A DNA stretch of 64,000 bases from Cerioporus squamosus (taxonomy: Eukaryota; Basidiomycota; Agaricomycetes; Polyporales; Polyporaceae). Of the stretch, positions 11,893 to 23,930 are shown one piece after another. Positions within the stretch are counted from its first letter, which is position 1. The number at the start of each line of letters is the position of its first letter. The notes under the pieces are model-generated. The model was not told the DNA's origin. It saw nothing but the letters and a program-made list of their open reading frames with translations, and did no database searches. A program made the position numbers and the translations under genes. The DNA lies in the NCBI GenBank assembly GCA_022592435.1, contig JABYQS010000043.1, positions 1-64,000 of the forward strand, in the 5' to 3' direction.

Positions 11893-13540
11893 ATGGACTC
11901 GGAGTCTTCGTGCGCGGGCAGCTTGGCGATGTGGGTCGTCGTCTTCGACACCCTCGCGCATAGCCAGCAGTTGATCAATATTCTGACCACAACAACTCTG
12001 TTTGGTGAGTTCGAGTTGTCTCCAACTCGGTACTGGACGCTGACATGGGAACATACAGGCATTGCGACTAGCCTCGCCATTGCGTCCGTGTACGTTCTCA
12101 CGTACGTGCCAGGTCTCCCTCCTCATCGCTCCGTAGCTCTTAGCTCGTCCGTCCTGGGGCTCCGACTGACACACGCTTCTGTCCGGCAGCGGAAAAGGCA
12201 TTAAACAAAGAGCGGCGGCACTCCAACTCGCAGCGACGCTCGTCCTCTACATCTCCACGGCGACATTCACCGGGGCCGCCCTCCGCGCCGTCTTCGCAAC
12301 CGCGAACCAAGCACAGGCAGCTGCGAACGCTATTAGCGACTGCGACGTGCAGGCCGTCTTCAACCCACTTGCGGTGTTTGCGCTCGGTGATCGGATGACG
12401 TGCATTCAGACGGGCACGCTGGTTGTCAATGTAGGTCTCGATTTACTCCTGCCTATTGCTCGACTGTGGTTCAAACTGACACGTGCGATGGTATATCATC
12501 AGATCATCATCGGAGATGCCGTTGTGTGGTGGAGAGTGTACATACTCTGGCCTGCAGCCCGAGCTAGGCAGGTCATCGTGGGAGTCTCTGCCGTCCTGCT
12601 GGTGACAACGCTCGGTATGTCGTCGCCATTGTCACCAGTATTTGTCGATGCTGTACTGACTAACTTGGGGGTAGCAATCAGTGTCGTCGATACCTGTGGG
12701 GCGTGCAATTTCAACCTGTCAATCGTCCAGTCTACGCCAGGAAACGGGCAGTTGTTCTCGGGAACGACGTTTGGTGCCGTTGCGGCAGGCATGTCCCTCG
12801 CGACGAATGCCATTGCGACGTGCTTTACGGCGTACAGGGTTTGGTACGTCTACTGTGACTTGACATTGCGTCTAATTTCCATCGGCGTCGCTGAGCACTG
12901 CGTCAGGCTCCGCATCCGATCGTCGAAGCATCTCAGGTTCAGGCTCACATTGACAGGAACAGAAGAGATACTGGTACTCTTCGCGGAGTCCGGCTTCGTG
13001 TACAGCGCCATATGGGTATGACACTCTCAAGTCTCCTTTCACTTCGCAACTCGCCGGCTTACCTTTGCCGTAACCATCAGGTCCTTGTTGTGGTGTGGCA
13101 AGGCGGCGAAAACAACCAGAATACTTACGAGCACGACACAGGCAACGCAACCTTCTGGGGCGTCATTGGCTACTTTGTGAATGGTGGCCTAGTTTCCGTA
13201 ATCGTGAGTGTTTACTGCCACTCAGCTAGAGCTCCGCTGTACTGATGCATTGCTTGTGGCATCGTCACAGGCGATATACCCAATGTTCATTATTGTGATG
13301 GTCGCGCTCAAGAGGACACGGACGGACGGGCCGTACATTTTCTCGACGCAGATCCCATCCGAGTCTCAGCCACCGATCGTGTCCTCCCTCACGCCGGCTG
13401 CTCAAAGCGGATCCGACAGCAGAGCCTCGTGCGGGCTTGTCCTGGGAAGGTTGTCGCTCATCGGAGCGAGCACCAATTCCGACTTGGCTGTAGGAACTTC
13501 GGAGACGGATGTTGAGCAAGCCCTGGAAAAGAGTGGTTGA
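11893..13540 (+). CDS. Multi-pass membrane protein, subfamily B, copy 4
   Basis: An eight-exon B-type paralogue beginning MDSESSCAGSLAMWVVVFD, about 400 aa, stop at 13538-13540. It is collinear with B2: IGDAVVWWRVYILW, SVVDTCGACNFNLS, GFVYSAIWV, WQGGENNQN and GYFVNGGLVSVI in the same order, with about seven hydrophobic segments and a Ser/Thr-rich tail. Introns have ordinary GT-AG ends, including an intron with a GTACGT donor after the YRVW codons. No frame disruption was seen. Function unknown; the tandem arrangement points to recent local duplication. Confidence 0.85.
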
Positions 13541-14467
13541 GGGCGTGCAGAGCGGTGGTAGGCTAGGGATTTCTTGGGGCATAGCAGCCACAAATTGGCT
13601 GGGAATTGTACTTGCAACAGTTGCATGCCGCCGGAGGCCGCATCTGTACAGACTCACGTATGGGAGGATTGTTGAGCTCTTTCGGTGCGCATCCTCGTCC
13701 CCTGACCGCTTCACAACCATGGCAACTGCCCGCTTACTTCACCTTCCACTTCTTGAGGCGGAACCACGCTCTATGGCACCATGGAGCACTGACAGGATCT
13801 GCGCAGCACACTGGATGGCAGACGGCAGCTGTGAGCTGTATTGCGAGATTCGCGGGGCGAAGACCGCAGTCGCACGAACGCAAATGCTGCTATTCGCAGA
13901 TCGACGATCAAGGAACAGCAATGATAACGTAGCAGCGGTGGCGTATCTCCGACGCCTGCTGCATCGCATCGACCAGACGCGAGTTGCGAGTGGGAAAGAT
14001 TCGCGTTTAGAGGCCCGCTCTGGGATGCTAACTGTCAGAGCTGACATGCTAGATTTCTGGGAGCCTCGGGCGGGACGCCTTTAACTGCGATACACACTCA
14101 GCACCGACGCGACTTGCGTACGCTCTTATTAGCGGCCATATGTTGTGGTTTTTTTCTGAACCAGCAGAGTCACATCACAAGGCGTCGTCATGCAGGGTCG
14201 TTCTCGTCAACGGCCATAAGTCGGAGACCGTGACTTTTGCTGAGCTTCTTTGATGTCGTGAAGGTCCGCAGGATGGTGTTTCTAACAGTGAGTACCGTTC
14301 TTCAGCCCACGTCGCATCACTGACGGAGGGCGCAGCGTTCTACGGTAGATTTTCCTGGAGAGCGAGATCACTACGCTCGCAATAGCGACAGGCGTGAGAG
14401 CTCTAGCGACAGGATGGCATTACGTCCGTCACTCTGGACAGAGATGCACCGCTTCGACGGCGAGCGC

Positions 14468-16326
14468 TGGCATCAGCAAACCGGGGGGCGTCCGAGAGCA
14501 CGTTAGAGTCACTTACCAAGGACGAGAGCGCATGGTAGGCGCTCTTCGGCCGCGGCGAGGTATGGTAGCACATCGTCCGCGCTGGCGATGTATGATCGTA
14601 CAGCTTCGGCGCGGACACTATATGATCGGACAACACCGCCGGCGGCTTTGCCTTGTAGCAGATGGTAGTACGAGTATACCTGGCACTAGATGAAGCTGTC
14701 CTCCGGCCCTCAATTAGTCCCAGAAATTGGAAGAGAGACTCCGACACGATCTACCTCCTCTTGTCACTTGACGCTCATCCAGTACGCATGGTGGACGAAC
14801 TCGTTATGGCCGGGCAAAGCTCGTACACGTCGTCCAGGTAGTAGTTTTCATCCTTCTCGACGCTCTTGACCATCACCTCATCAACATCTCTGCAGCCTGA
14901 GAGTAGCTGAGTCCGACACTCCCCAAATCCTTCCGTCCACCGAGCTCAGCTCCTCATTATCTCCGTGCTCTTCCCCTTGCAATTGCCCCGTGAAGTCGTC
15001 TCGCGACCTCCGTCCGCATCTTCATCCTTGAGCAAGCTGGGACATTGCCTAAATTCAGGCCGAAGCTCTCTTACCGGGCGCAGCATGAAGTCGCGGCCAG
15101 AGGGTCCGACTAGTCCGACTTGAAGTCCTTCTGCCCAAGGACCATGCATGGCAGTCTGACTAGGTCACCGGTGACTTCAGTAGACGATAATGGGTGCGCG
15201 CGTGAGGGCATATATGTCACAGACTCACAGATATGGAGATCATTGTCGTGAGCATGGAGGAACATTGAGCGGAAGACAGCGTTGACGGCGAGGACTCTGA
15301 GCCTCACGCGGGAAGGCAAGGCACAGACGACCGATGACGTCACGCGTTCTTCGGACCCCGCGCTACTTAAACACGTCCGAGCTGACACATTCCCGCCACC
15401 GTCCTTGATCTCTTACCACCACTGTCTCCCCTTCGATGCCATTGCTTCCTTCATGCCCGCTACCCCACAAGTAACTGCACGACTGCCACGTTGGTTCAAA
15501 GTCCACAAAGCCCGTTCTTCCACCCGGATGGCAGGTATGTCGATGTCGGATGAGATCCTTTGGTGCGCGGGATGGGCGTTGCTCGAAGGACGAGGTGGGC
15601 TATCGAGGTGAAACCACGACAGGTGCGTGTTATCCCATTTTGCGACTAATTGTATGCGCATACATCCACTGGTCAGATTGCCATGGTACACGTGGCGAGC
15701 TGCGCGAGAGGACATCGTTACACGTCCACATCGCTCCTCTGTGCGTCCAAGTCTCTCCCCTGGCGTATACCTCTGTGTCTTTTGCTCATTGCGTTCAGGC
15801 TTGCGGCTACTTCCTCTTTGAAGCTCATGCCCTCGTCCGCGACCATCTGCTCAGTGAGTCCATCATCGTCACTTCCAACCCACAAGTCCGCCACCTGCGC
15901 AAGTCAGTATTCACTCACTTGTGCCTGTCTCTAGCCCGCTTTCATTCTTTGGTACTCTTCCTGCATGTCATTCCACTACGTCTGATTAGGTTCCTCTTGT
16001 ACTCGAGTACATCTGCCTGTATCGTTGTACTCGTATCTCGTATGAATAATATATGTGTTTCCATCATCCAGATGGTCTGCCAGAACGACCAAACTATTGA
16101 ATGCTGTCCTGTGTAGCTCGTGTGGTAGCCTCGTATGATAGTACACATGAGAAGTATAATAGCACACCACACTCGTATGATCATGTGCTACCATACGGTT
16201 GCCCTCGTACGATCATTGCTTACGAGTGTGTTCATACCTTGGTATCCTCAGAGAGTACACCCGTCATACGGCATCAGCGAAGAGGCATACGATCGTGGAC
16301 TCGGAATACTATCATGCGCTCTCGGA
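14468..16326. mobile_element. Probable insertion of about 1.8 kb in the A5 upstream flank
   Basis: Compared with the A3 flank (CGACAGCGAGAGCGCGATG around 9130-9150), the A5 flank is interrupted by about 1.8 kb. CGAGCGC occurs at 14461-14467 and again at 16327-16333, resembling a short target duplication. Inside, TATGGTAGCACAT at 14561-14573 recurs inverted at 16183-16195. CGTATGATC-like motifs are scattered near both ends. This fits a small non-autonomous DNA element, but no transposase and no clean terminal repeats were found, so the exact ends are uncertain. Confidence 0.35.
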
Positions 16327-16392
16327 CGAGCGCATGGTTTAGTGATGACTGGATGCGTGCTGTCAGTCATACAGACGGAAGGGTTCGGAGGT

Positions 16393-16439
16393 CAACCACA
16401 CTGTCATCGCCTCGGAGCTATGATATGTACATAACCCCC
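16393..16439 (+). promoter_or_regulatory. Conserved A-type proximal promoter block (A5)
   Basis: CAACCACACTGTCATCGCC, then ATATGTACATAACCCCC, ending about 60 nt before the ATG. Same motif pair and spacing as in A1 and A3. Confidence 0.45.
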
Positions 16440-16500
16440 TACCCGCGTTCGCCGAGGCGACCCCGAGCTGTCGTCGTAAACTGTCCCGCATATCGCCAGC

Positions 16501-18142
16501 ATGTCCCTCTTGCCCGGCTCTCCAAGCTTACCATCGTCATCGGGAGGATTCGCCGGGTCAGAGGCGTTCTGGGTGCTCGTACTCGACACGGTGACGCAAG
16601 CACCCCAGCTGCTCAACACCGTCCTGTCGTCAATCCTCTTCGGTGCGTTCTGCTCGACATCTCGCTCATCTCTTCGTGTTTCGAGTGCCAATGCCATCTT
16701 CCCCTGCAGGTATAGCGACTAGCCTCGCTGTGGCGACCGCCTACATTCTCCTGTGAGCACCTACTCTCTCCGGAAGCTCGCGACTCGAAGAATGACATGA
16801 TGAACTCCGTGGACAGCGGGAAGGGCCTCACCACACGTGGACCCTTGATGCTGTTCCTCGCGACGCTCGTCCTATACACGTCGACAACGCTCTTCTGCGT
16901 CGCGGGATATGTGGCCGTATTCGCTGTCCAGGCGGAAGAAGTGGCTACTGCAAACGCGGCGTTCGCGCAGAACTCCCAGGCCCTCTTCAATCCGCTGCGG
17001 ACGGCGAACTTCGTGTCGAAGATGTCGTGTATTCAGACCGCTGCGCTTACCATCAACGTGAGCTCGCCCGCATTTATGGCCGTTAAGAGCGCGAACTGAC
17101 ATGTTTGCAGGTCTTGGTTGGGGATGCAATTGTCTGGTGGAGAGCTTCGATGCTCTGGAGGGGACGGTCGCACTACGCTATCCTCTGCCTCTGCGTGGTC
17201 CTTCTCTCCGCTACCTTCGGTACGTTGCTCATACTTCGATGTCCGCACTACTTTCTGAGCCGACGGCAGCTCTCAGCGTCGTGGATACATGCGGTGCATG
17301 TAACATCCTGATCGTGAAGGACTCTGAAGGCGGACTAGGCAGGCTGTTCGCAGGGACTAAGTTTGGAACGGCCGCGTCCATTCTGTCTCTCGCGACGAAC
17401 CTTGTTGCGACCTGTCTGACTGGGTACAAGGCCTGGTAAGCTCCACTTGCTACGCAGCATGAGAACAGGTGCTGATGCTCATCGTTAGGGTGCATGGGAG
17501 GCTCCTGAAGCAGTACCTGTCAGAGGGATCGACGATGACCAGCGTCGAGAGGATCCTCATCCTTCTCACCGAGTCCGGCCTTGCGTACGGAGCTATCTGG
17601 GTACGCACTGTGCCTGGCGCATGTCAACTTACTCACAAGCTTGTGCATAGGTTTTCGTCGTGGCGTATCAAGTCGGGGAGATGAATCAAGCGATCTACAG
17701 CGACGCCTCTTCGAAGGTTTCGTATTGGCTCGTGGCCGGCTACTTCGTCGACGGAGCACTGGTCCCGCTCATTGTGAGTCCGCGCAGTTTGTTCGCATCG
17801 TCTCGACTCTCCTCCGACAGTGTTCATCTCGTCGCCATTCCACAGGCCATCTATCCCATGTTCATCATCGTTGTCGTTGCCCTCAAGAAGTCGCAGATGG
17901 AGAGTTCTTTCGCGTTCACATCTCACTTCACCGTGGACACGCGCATGTCGCAGCTCCGGAGCCCCGCCTCCGTCGCAGTCAAGACTCGCTCGAGCCGGCA
18001 CACATCGAATATTACGGGACCGGCACGCCGTGCATCCGGAGCCCTGGTCGCCCTCGCTCAGCCGGGCGTAGAGAGCCTGCACTCTGGGACTGAGGATGGA
18101 GATACCTTGCAGGAAATGCGGGAGAGCAAGGAGACTGTGTAA
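16501..18142 (+). CDS. Multi-pass membrane protein, subfamily A, copy 5
   Basis: An eight-exon A-type gene starting MSLLPGSPSLPSSSGGFAGS and ending with TAA at 18140-18142, about 405 aa. Intron 1 ends in a normal CTGCAG, so the exon reads GIATSLAVATAYILL, the state that A3 has lost. It carries VGDAIVWWRASMLW, VVDTCGACNI, about seven hydrophobic segments and a tail with MSQLRSPASV. Intron 4 ends GGCAG|CTCTCAGCGTC, the same acceptor as in A1 and A3. No frame problem. Function unknown. Confidence 0.85.
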
Positions 18143-18427
18143 TGTGACACCGTTTGGACCTTGACGTCGCTGATGACCTATCCTCTATGCTGAGAGCGGG
18201 CGATTCTTGATACTGTATATTCCCTGTATCGATGTTCGATACATACCTCTGACGTGTAGCCTGAGAATGGTCCAGGAGCGGGCAGCGCAAGACATGAACG
18301 TACGGGTCATGTGTTGACTAGTAGTATTGATTGCATACATTGACATGTTGGCTAGAGCTATCATCCCGGTTAACGGAAGTCGCTCCCCAGTACCTCTCCG
18401 CTAGCATCACTGCTCTGGCATCGCAAT

Positions 18428-20604
18428 CTATCGACGTCGCTCCAAAACAACAGGCAATTCTGGTCGGTTCGCGTCGAAGTAGTCTCTGAGCTCGGCATTG
18501 AATCGTTCCTTGTCCCATCCCGGTTGCAATCGGATACTGAAATGCTGCAAGAGGGCGCAAACGAGCATGCTGATCTCGAGTAGAGCGAGGCCCTTCCCGG
18601 GGCAGTTCATGGGTCCATGAAAGAACGGGATGAACGCGGCTTCGTTGTGGACGAACTGGTCCGTGCTCGGCTGACCCTCGAGGTCGGGATGCCGGGCATC
18701 GCTGAGAGAGATCTTGCCGCTCGAGACGAGCCATCGTTCGGGCCAGAAGCACTCCGGAAGACTGAAGTTCCGACCGTCTCGATGCAGAGAGAAGGGCGGA
18801 ATGCGGACGATTGTGCCCGGAGGGAGACAGCTGCAGGAAGCCATCAGGCGTTCAGCAACAAGCTAACTAGGAGGCGGCAGAGTGTCGCACTCACATCGAG
18901 CCTACAGCTACTGGAGCACTGTCACGCGGGACCTGCCGCTGACCTCCGCCTGGGACGGGAGGGTACAAACGAAGGGTTTCGTTTCTGGAAAGCGATCAGA
19001 GTCAGAAAGAATGCGGAAGCTAGCATAACAGGGAGAGCCTACATGACTGCGTGTAGGTATTGCATGTCTCGGTAATGTTTCGTGTTGCCTACGTCCTCGC
19101 CATCCGGATAGAATTCGTCGACCTCTTGTTGAAGCGCATTATACACCTCTCGGTGTGTGAGAAGACAGTAGAACAGGGCTGTGAGGGCACTCGACACTGC
19201 GTCAGTACTTGCGACCACAGCCAGGACCCCGTCGTCCATGAGCTGGCGGTTGGGGGGAGGGTCCTTGTTTTCCAGGTCTTCGTTGCTCTACATAGGTCTC
19301 TGGTGTCAGTACGACGGCACGAGATGGGCGATGGTCCATACAGGGCACCATACCAGATAGTGAAACAGGTCACGCGATTTGGTTCCTATCTTCAGTCGCT
19401 CGGAGACGAGCTTCCTACTGATAGCATGCAACGTCTGGAGTGGACGGGCAGCCCCGGGTATGCGTCCGACATACACGCCAAGCCACGGGACTTTGGCGAA
19501 GAACGTGGCGAATCTGTAGAGGGGCAAAACATGGTTAGGGAGTCATTCAACTATAGCGGTAAGCTTGATACGCACATCATACCATCCTCGATAATGCGCC
19601 AAATACTGCTATGGTCTCCGTCTCGCAAGAGGTCAGCGCCGCGCCCAAAGCTGTCCATGAATCCGAAATGAGATAACACTGTTCTCAGAGCGTGAATCGA
19701 CGTACACCATGTCTGATATGAGGTCAAGCGAGAAAGACTTGAACCAGTCGCCGAATATCACGCAGCCGTCCTGACTGTCAAGGGCCTGCAGGAGTTGGCG
19801 TGTTTGGGCAGCGATTGCCGGCTCGTAGTCCTTGAGTGCGGTGGGGGACAGCCCACGGTTCCATGCCCGGCGTCGTGCCAGATGCTCGTCGATGTCCTGG
19901 ATACCAACCATCGGGAGATTCTGCGCGGATAGCATGCCGCCGACCCAACCTATCATTATGTCAGTAACAATGTGACATTCAGCAAGGTCTCCGCACGTAC
20001 TCGGGCCTTTAGCAAGACCTCCCGGGCCGAGGAGAGCGGATACAGCAGTATGATCACGAATTGATACTTCGTTGGGACCTGGACAGAGCATGAGGAAGGG
20101 GTACGATGCGAGCGACAGCATCTCACCAATGCGGACAACGTCCCCGTAGTGGTCGTGCAGTTGCTTCATATACCTGCTTGTAGTTCCTCTCGTCGAGTGG
20201 AGAGCCGGTCCGAGCATTGAGATTCGCCGCCAAACAGGGCCTGGGTACTGAGCCAGCGGATGGAAGGGCGAGAGGCGATAAGCGAGGACGGAGAGTACGA
20301 GAGTCGTAAGGTACGTTCCCAGACAAGCGCGAAGTGCGTCTTGAAACGTCCACTGGATAAGCGTAGCTAACCAGAGCCAGACCGCCACAGTAATGGGCGG
20401 CGCGAAGAGGATGGCTGCGTGGGATAGGATAGAGTACGTCTCGCGACGTCGGAAGATTTGATGTCCGACCTACAGAAGGCTCCAGTGAGCGGCTTGGAAC
20501 GACTCAAGGACGAAGTGACGCACCAGAGCCAATGGTACCGTGTACTTCCCGACATCGAGTATGCTCTGCGATGAGGAAGCTACTCCAGGAGAGAGAACGC
20601 TCAT
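18428..20604 (-). CDS. Cytochrome P450 monooxygenase, complete
   Basis: Nine exons on the - strand: 20604-20524, 20469-20127, 20078-20001, 19949-19706, 19650-19576, 19513-19354, 19287-19043, 18984-18895 and 18830-18428. They total 573 codons in one frame, so 572 aa. An N-terminal hydrophobic stretch is followed by the proline-rich HPLAQYPGPVWRR. Further on are the GDVVRIGPNEVSIRD element, DMVFGRGADLLRDGD, an I-helix region VVASTDAVSSALTA (the usual AGxDT is degenerate), ExxR in NETLRLYPPVPGG, PERW, and the haem-binding FFHGPMNCPGKG with its Cys ligand. It is probably an ER-anchored monooxygenase of the fungal secondary or xenobiotic metabolism type; the substrate is not predictable. Several introns are multiples of three, so unspliced frames stay open and can mislead gene finders. 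Confidence 0.92.
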
Positions 20605-21444
20605 AGTGTCTTGGATGTCGTATGAACGGATGAGGATGCTTATGGTTGAGTGTGGCTCCGCGTAGAGCGTTCCGCCTACTTATACCAGACGTAGTCGCCT
20701 GTTCGTTCGGAGGTCGCCAATGCGTTAGCTCAGGTAAGTCAGCAACACCATCAGAGGCCGGCGCGGGTTACATGCGGATGTGTAGGCGCACCGTGTGAGT
20801 CCACGATCTTCAGTTCGGGTCTTCACGTTTGCATTGCGCTCAGCAAACTAGAGCATAGTGAACTGCGACCCACAGACGAACGTCTTCATATGCATCCTTG
20901 ACTGATACTTCAATGCTTCACGTATGAGCCCGCGACCTATGACTTCCAGAGCAGGTCCCATTCACCGCCCATACTGGCGTCTGCGAGGACCATCGACAAT
21001 TGGACCATCATCCTGGGCGCAGAGTTTCTGTGATTACAGGGACATCATAGAAGCATTCCTGTGGAGTGCGTGGCGAGAGAAGGTGGTACCTTCTGACCTA
21101 GCCGGCGCCCATATGCTGTCCTGACGTTCATGTTCGGAGGGCACGCCCCACCGCCACGGTTGCGGACGCGAACGACTGCAACCCTGCAAGGGAGTTCGCA
21201 GAACGTTCGAATACATCATCCCAGGTACGAACTTGATAGGACATCGCCGCCCGCTGTGAACGCGTGATTCACGAGGGATGCTGCGGAAGGACCGGCGGAG
21301 GAGGAGCACGGGAGGTAGACCAGAGGCACTGATCAAATCTTTGAACTCTTTCTCGTACTCCTGCAAGTCTCGCTCTGTTCAAAGTGTGAGGAGTAAGCGC
21401 TGTAAAAGCGCGACCGCATCTCCAGCATCCGGGTGAGCCCGGGG
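20605..21444. other. Intergenic between the two P450 genes
   Basis: About 840 nt with no gene recognised. It holds the upstream region of the complete P450 and the 3' flank of the truncated one. A TATA-like TATACCAG on the + strand near 20680 is not convincing. Confidence 0.5.
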
Positions 21445-22298
21445 TCAGTCCCTCCTCCTCGGCTCAAGAACCACAGGAAGCGCCGGCCGCGAAGACACCA
21501 TATAGTCCCTGAACGACACCTCGTACAGCCTCGGATCCCACCCCTCCTCAAGCCGGAACGAGAAGGTCCGCAGGAGCGCGCACACGACGGTCTGGATCTC
21601 CTGCATGGCGAATCCCTTCCCGACACAGTTCATCGGGCCATGCGAGAACGCAATGAATGCCCCCTCGTTGTGCACGAACTCGAGAGGTCGCCGGGAAGGA
21701 GACGCCATGAAGGCGCGGGGCAGAGGGGCATCTTCCAGCCGGAGCCGGCCGGACGCGATAAGCCAGCGTTCGGGCCAAAAGGCGTCGGGGAGGCTGAAGT
21801 TGCGTGCGTCGCGGTGGAGCGAGTAGGGCGGGATGAAGAAGAAAGTTCCGGGCGGGATGTGTCTACGGCGTGCGCAGGAGGTTCATCAGGACATACTATC
21901 ATTGGCGAGAGACATGGACAAGCCTCACAAGAAACCGAGGTGCACAGCGGGCGCATGAGTGGGAATCTTGCGCGGACTGCTCGTCATTACGGGCGGGAGG
22001 AGTCTGAGAGTCTCGTTACTGGGTATATGAGCTCAAGGGAGAGTCGACGAGAGCAGAAGCGAAGTCGCTCACATCACTGCGTGCAGGTACGTCATGTCGC
22101 GGTGGTGCAGAGTCTCGGAAAGGTCCATTCCTGTCGGACAGTGCCGGTCCACCTCCGCCTGTAACTCCGTATAGATCTCCGGATGGGTTAGAATAAAAAA
22201 GAAGAGACTTGTCAGGCAGCTCGAGGAGGTATCAGAGCCCGCCACAATTGCGAGAATACCGTCATCGACCAGCTGCTGAAGCGGTGGCGAAGGCTTGT
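21445..22298 (-). pseudogene. Cytochrome P450, C-terminal half only (5' truncated at the transposon border)
   Basis: Exons are about 22298-22073, 22018-21929 and 21862-21445. The product retains the I-helix motif AGSDTSSS, ExxR in INETLRLLPPV, PERW and the haem loop FSHGPMNCVGKG, and ends EPRRRD before the stop. It is closely related to the neighbouring complete P450, with the same intron positions. Everything N-terminal of the VDDGILAIVAGSDT exon is absent. The KDZ element terminal repeat starts at 22325, about 25 nt beyond the exon, probably in what was the preceding intron. The remaining half is in frame and undamaged, so truncation looks recent. No P450 N-terminal half was found beyond the right border of the element. 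Confidence 0.85.
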
Positions 22299-22324
22299 CT
22301 GGGCAGTGACTTCAGTTGAACTCG

Positions 22325-22475
22325 ATAATTTGGCCGCCTTAGTTATGGTGGGACCCGAATCATTTGGCCCCTTAGTTAAGGGGGCGCCCCCAGATATTTG
22401 CGCCAAATATCTGGGCCAAATATCTGGGTGGGCGCTCCCATAGAGTACCCCGGTCGACTATTTGTCAAATATCTG
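22325..22475 (+). repeat. Left terminal inverted repeat of the KDZ element
   Basis: Imperfect inverted match to 51597-51756. Shared blocks are CGAATCATTTGGCCCCTTAG, TTAAGGGGG, CCCCCAGATATTTG and, about 60 nt further in, CTATTTGTCAAATAT. Multiple AAATATCTGGG/CCAGATATTT palindromic units lie within it. Confidence 0.88.
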
Positions 22476-23930
22476 CCTTCGCCCCAGATATTTGGGTCCC
22501 GTACCTTCAATGCGTGCTTCAACTATTCAATCAGTATTTACAAGCCTGTTCTGCCCGACGTAAAAAGGTTGCTAGGCAGCGCCTCGAACACAGCACGCGG
22601 GTATTCCAACGACACTATCCAGCTGCGCCAAAGCGCTGTTATTGAGGGTGCTCCCTCGGTCGTTATATAACTCAACCGCTGTGGCTAAATAACGTCGGGG
22701 CCAACCCTGTCATCGTTCAGTACATTTAGTAGCGGATGCACGCAGTCGTTCGCGGTATAACAGCTGTCCAATTGGGTCTGCATCGAAGTACAGAGGTCGG
22801 ATGCGAAGACAGGGCATCTTGGGATGCCGACATGGACGTGTTCAAGTCGCGTCCACCGCCGCTACGTCTCCCCCTTCTCCTGGAGTCGTAGTTCAATTGT
22901 GCCATTGTCAGCCCCACGGGGGGACAGCGCACCAGTGCCCATAGTAGTCATGACTGAAGCACTACCAGCGTTATGCGCCGACCTATCTACAGCCGTTGTC
23001 AGCACATCAAGAACACAGACACCTAGCCACTCCATCATTGGCTCCACCAACGCCTTTCCTCCTCTCTGCCATCACAGCCTCCACGCTCGCGAGTTGCGCC
23101 TGTTCGGGTTGTCCAAGACAACCTAAGGTTTGCCCGTGTTCTCTGCAAGACTCGTCACACTACGCCCCAACCAAAGTACGTGCACTCACCTTTGCTTGCA
23201 CGTCCTTGCTCAGTCTTGCAGCGACGCTCTATATTCTCAAACCAGGTGCGGGCCGCTGACCCAGTTGTCGCTGTCAGTCACTTATCATCAAGTGATGCTA
23301 GGGATACTCACCTTCGTATGCCAGCACACGGCCCGTCTCCCCGCCATTCGTCCCACCTCCTCTCCCGCTGTTCTCCCCCGCTCCCTTGAGGCCATCGCCG
23401 CGTTGAAAAAGAACAGACAGTAGCTTTGACGGGCTGGGCATGGTGGCAGGAAGGAACGTGTACGCTGGCAGCGCGAGGCCGTCGCTCTCAGTCCACTCAC
23501 AGCCGCCTTCTAACGCCCACTTCCGACAGCGACTCCTTCTTCGTAAAGCACAGCCGACGCTCCCTTGCGCGCCGCATACTGTAACTCCTCGTTGCACACA
23601 TCCCACGATTTGTCTTGCGCCTCTCGCAGTGCAGCTATGCTGAGAAGCATAGGGCCTCCGGCCGCCATGACACCAGCGTGACGAGTCGGCAACGTCGCGA
23701 GCTTTTCCAGCTCGCCACCCCCGTCTCTGCTGTCCCGGGCCTCCACATCACCCACGCAGAGAAGAGAGGCACGGCCCACAGCCCGTCCGCCTCTCCGCGA
23801 CGACCTGGACCACAGAAAGGGCGAGCTATACCAGCTCGCCCTCCGCTCTCTCCTCCATCCCGACCGCCATCATAACAGTACCGGCGAGATCCCTGGGCAA
23901 GACCACGTCCACGACACAGGGCGCGAGCAC
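22476..23930. other. Subterminal non-coding region of the element
   Basis: No gene could be supported. Two outlying copies of the palindrome that builds the adjacent satellite are present: GCGAGCTTTTCCAGCTCGC at about 23697-23715 and GGGCGAGCTATACCAGCTCG at about 23820. The hairpin array therefore grades into this region. Confidence 0.6.

Larger units (their letters stand above)
13541..16500. other. Long spacer upstream of A5 containing an insertion
   Basis: The first part (to about 14490) and the last about 150 nt match the A3 upstream flank. The material between them has no counterpart upstream of A1 or A3 and is listed separately. I recognise no gene; the open frame at 15550-16116 has no family features. 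Confidence 0.5.

Noticed and set aside
19060..19671. A 203-codon + strand frame inside the P450 region
   Set aside because: It is antisense to well-supported P450 exons 5 to 7 and has no independent features.
22300..22330. Target-site duplication at the ends of the KDZ element
   Set aside because: I compared 6-9 bp on each side for several possible end positions (ATAATTTGG, TAATTTGG, and an outer CAG) and found no match between 22305-22325 and 51756-51776.
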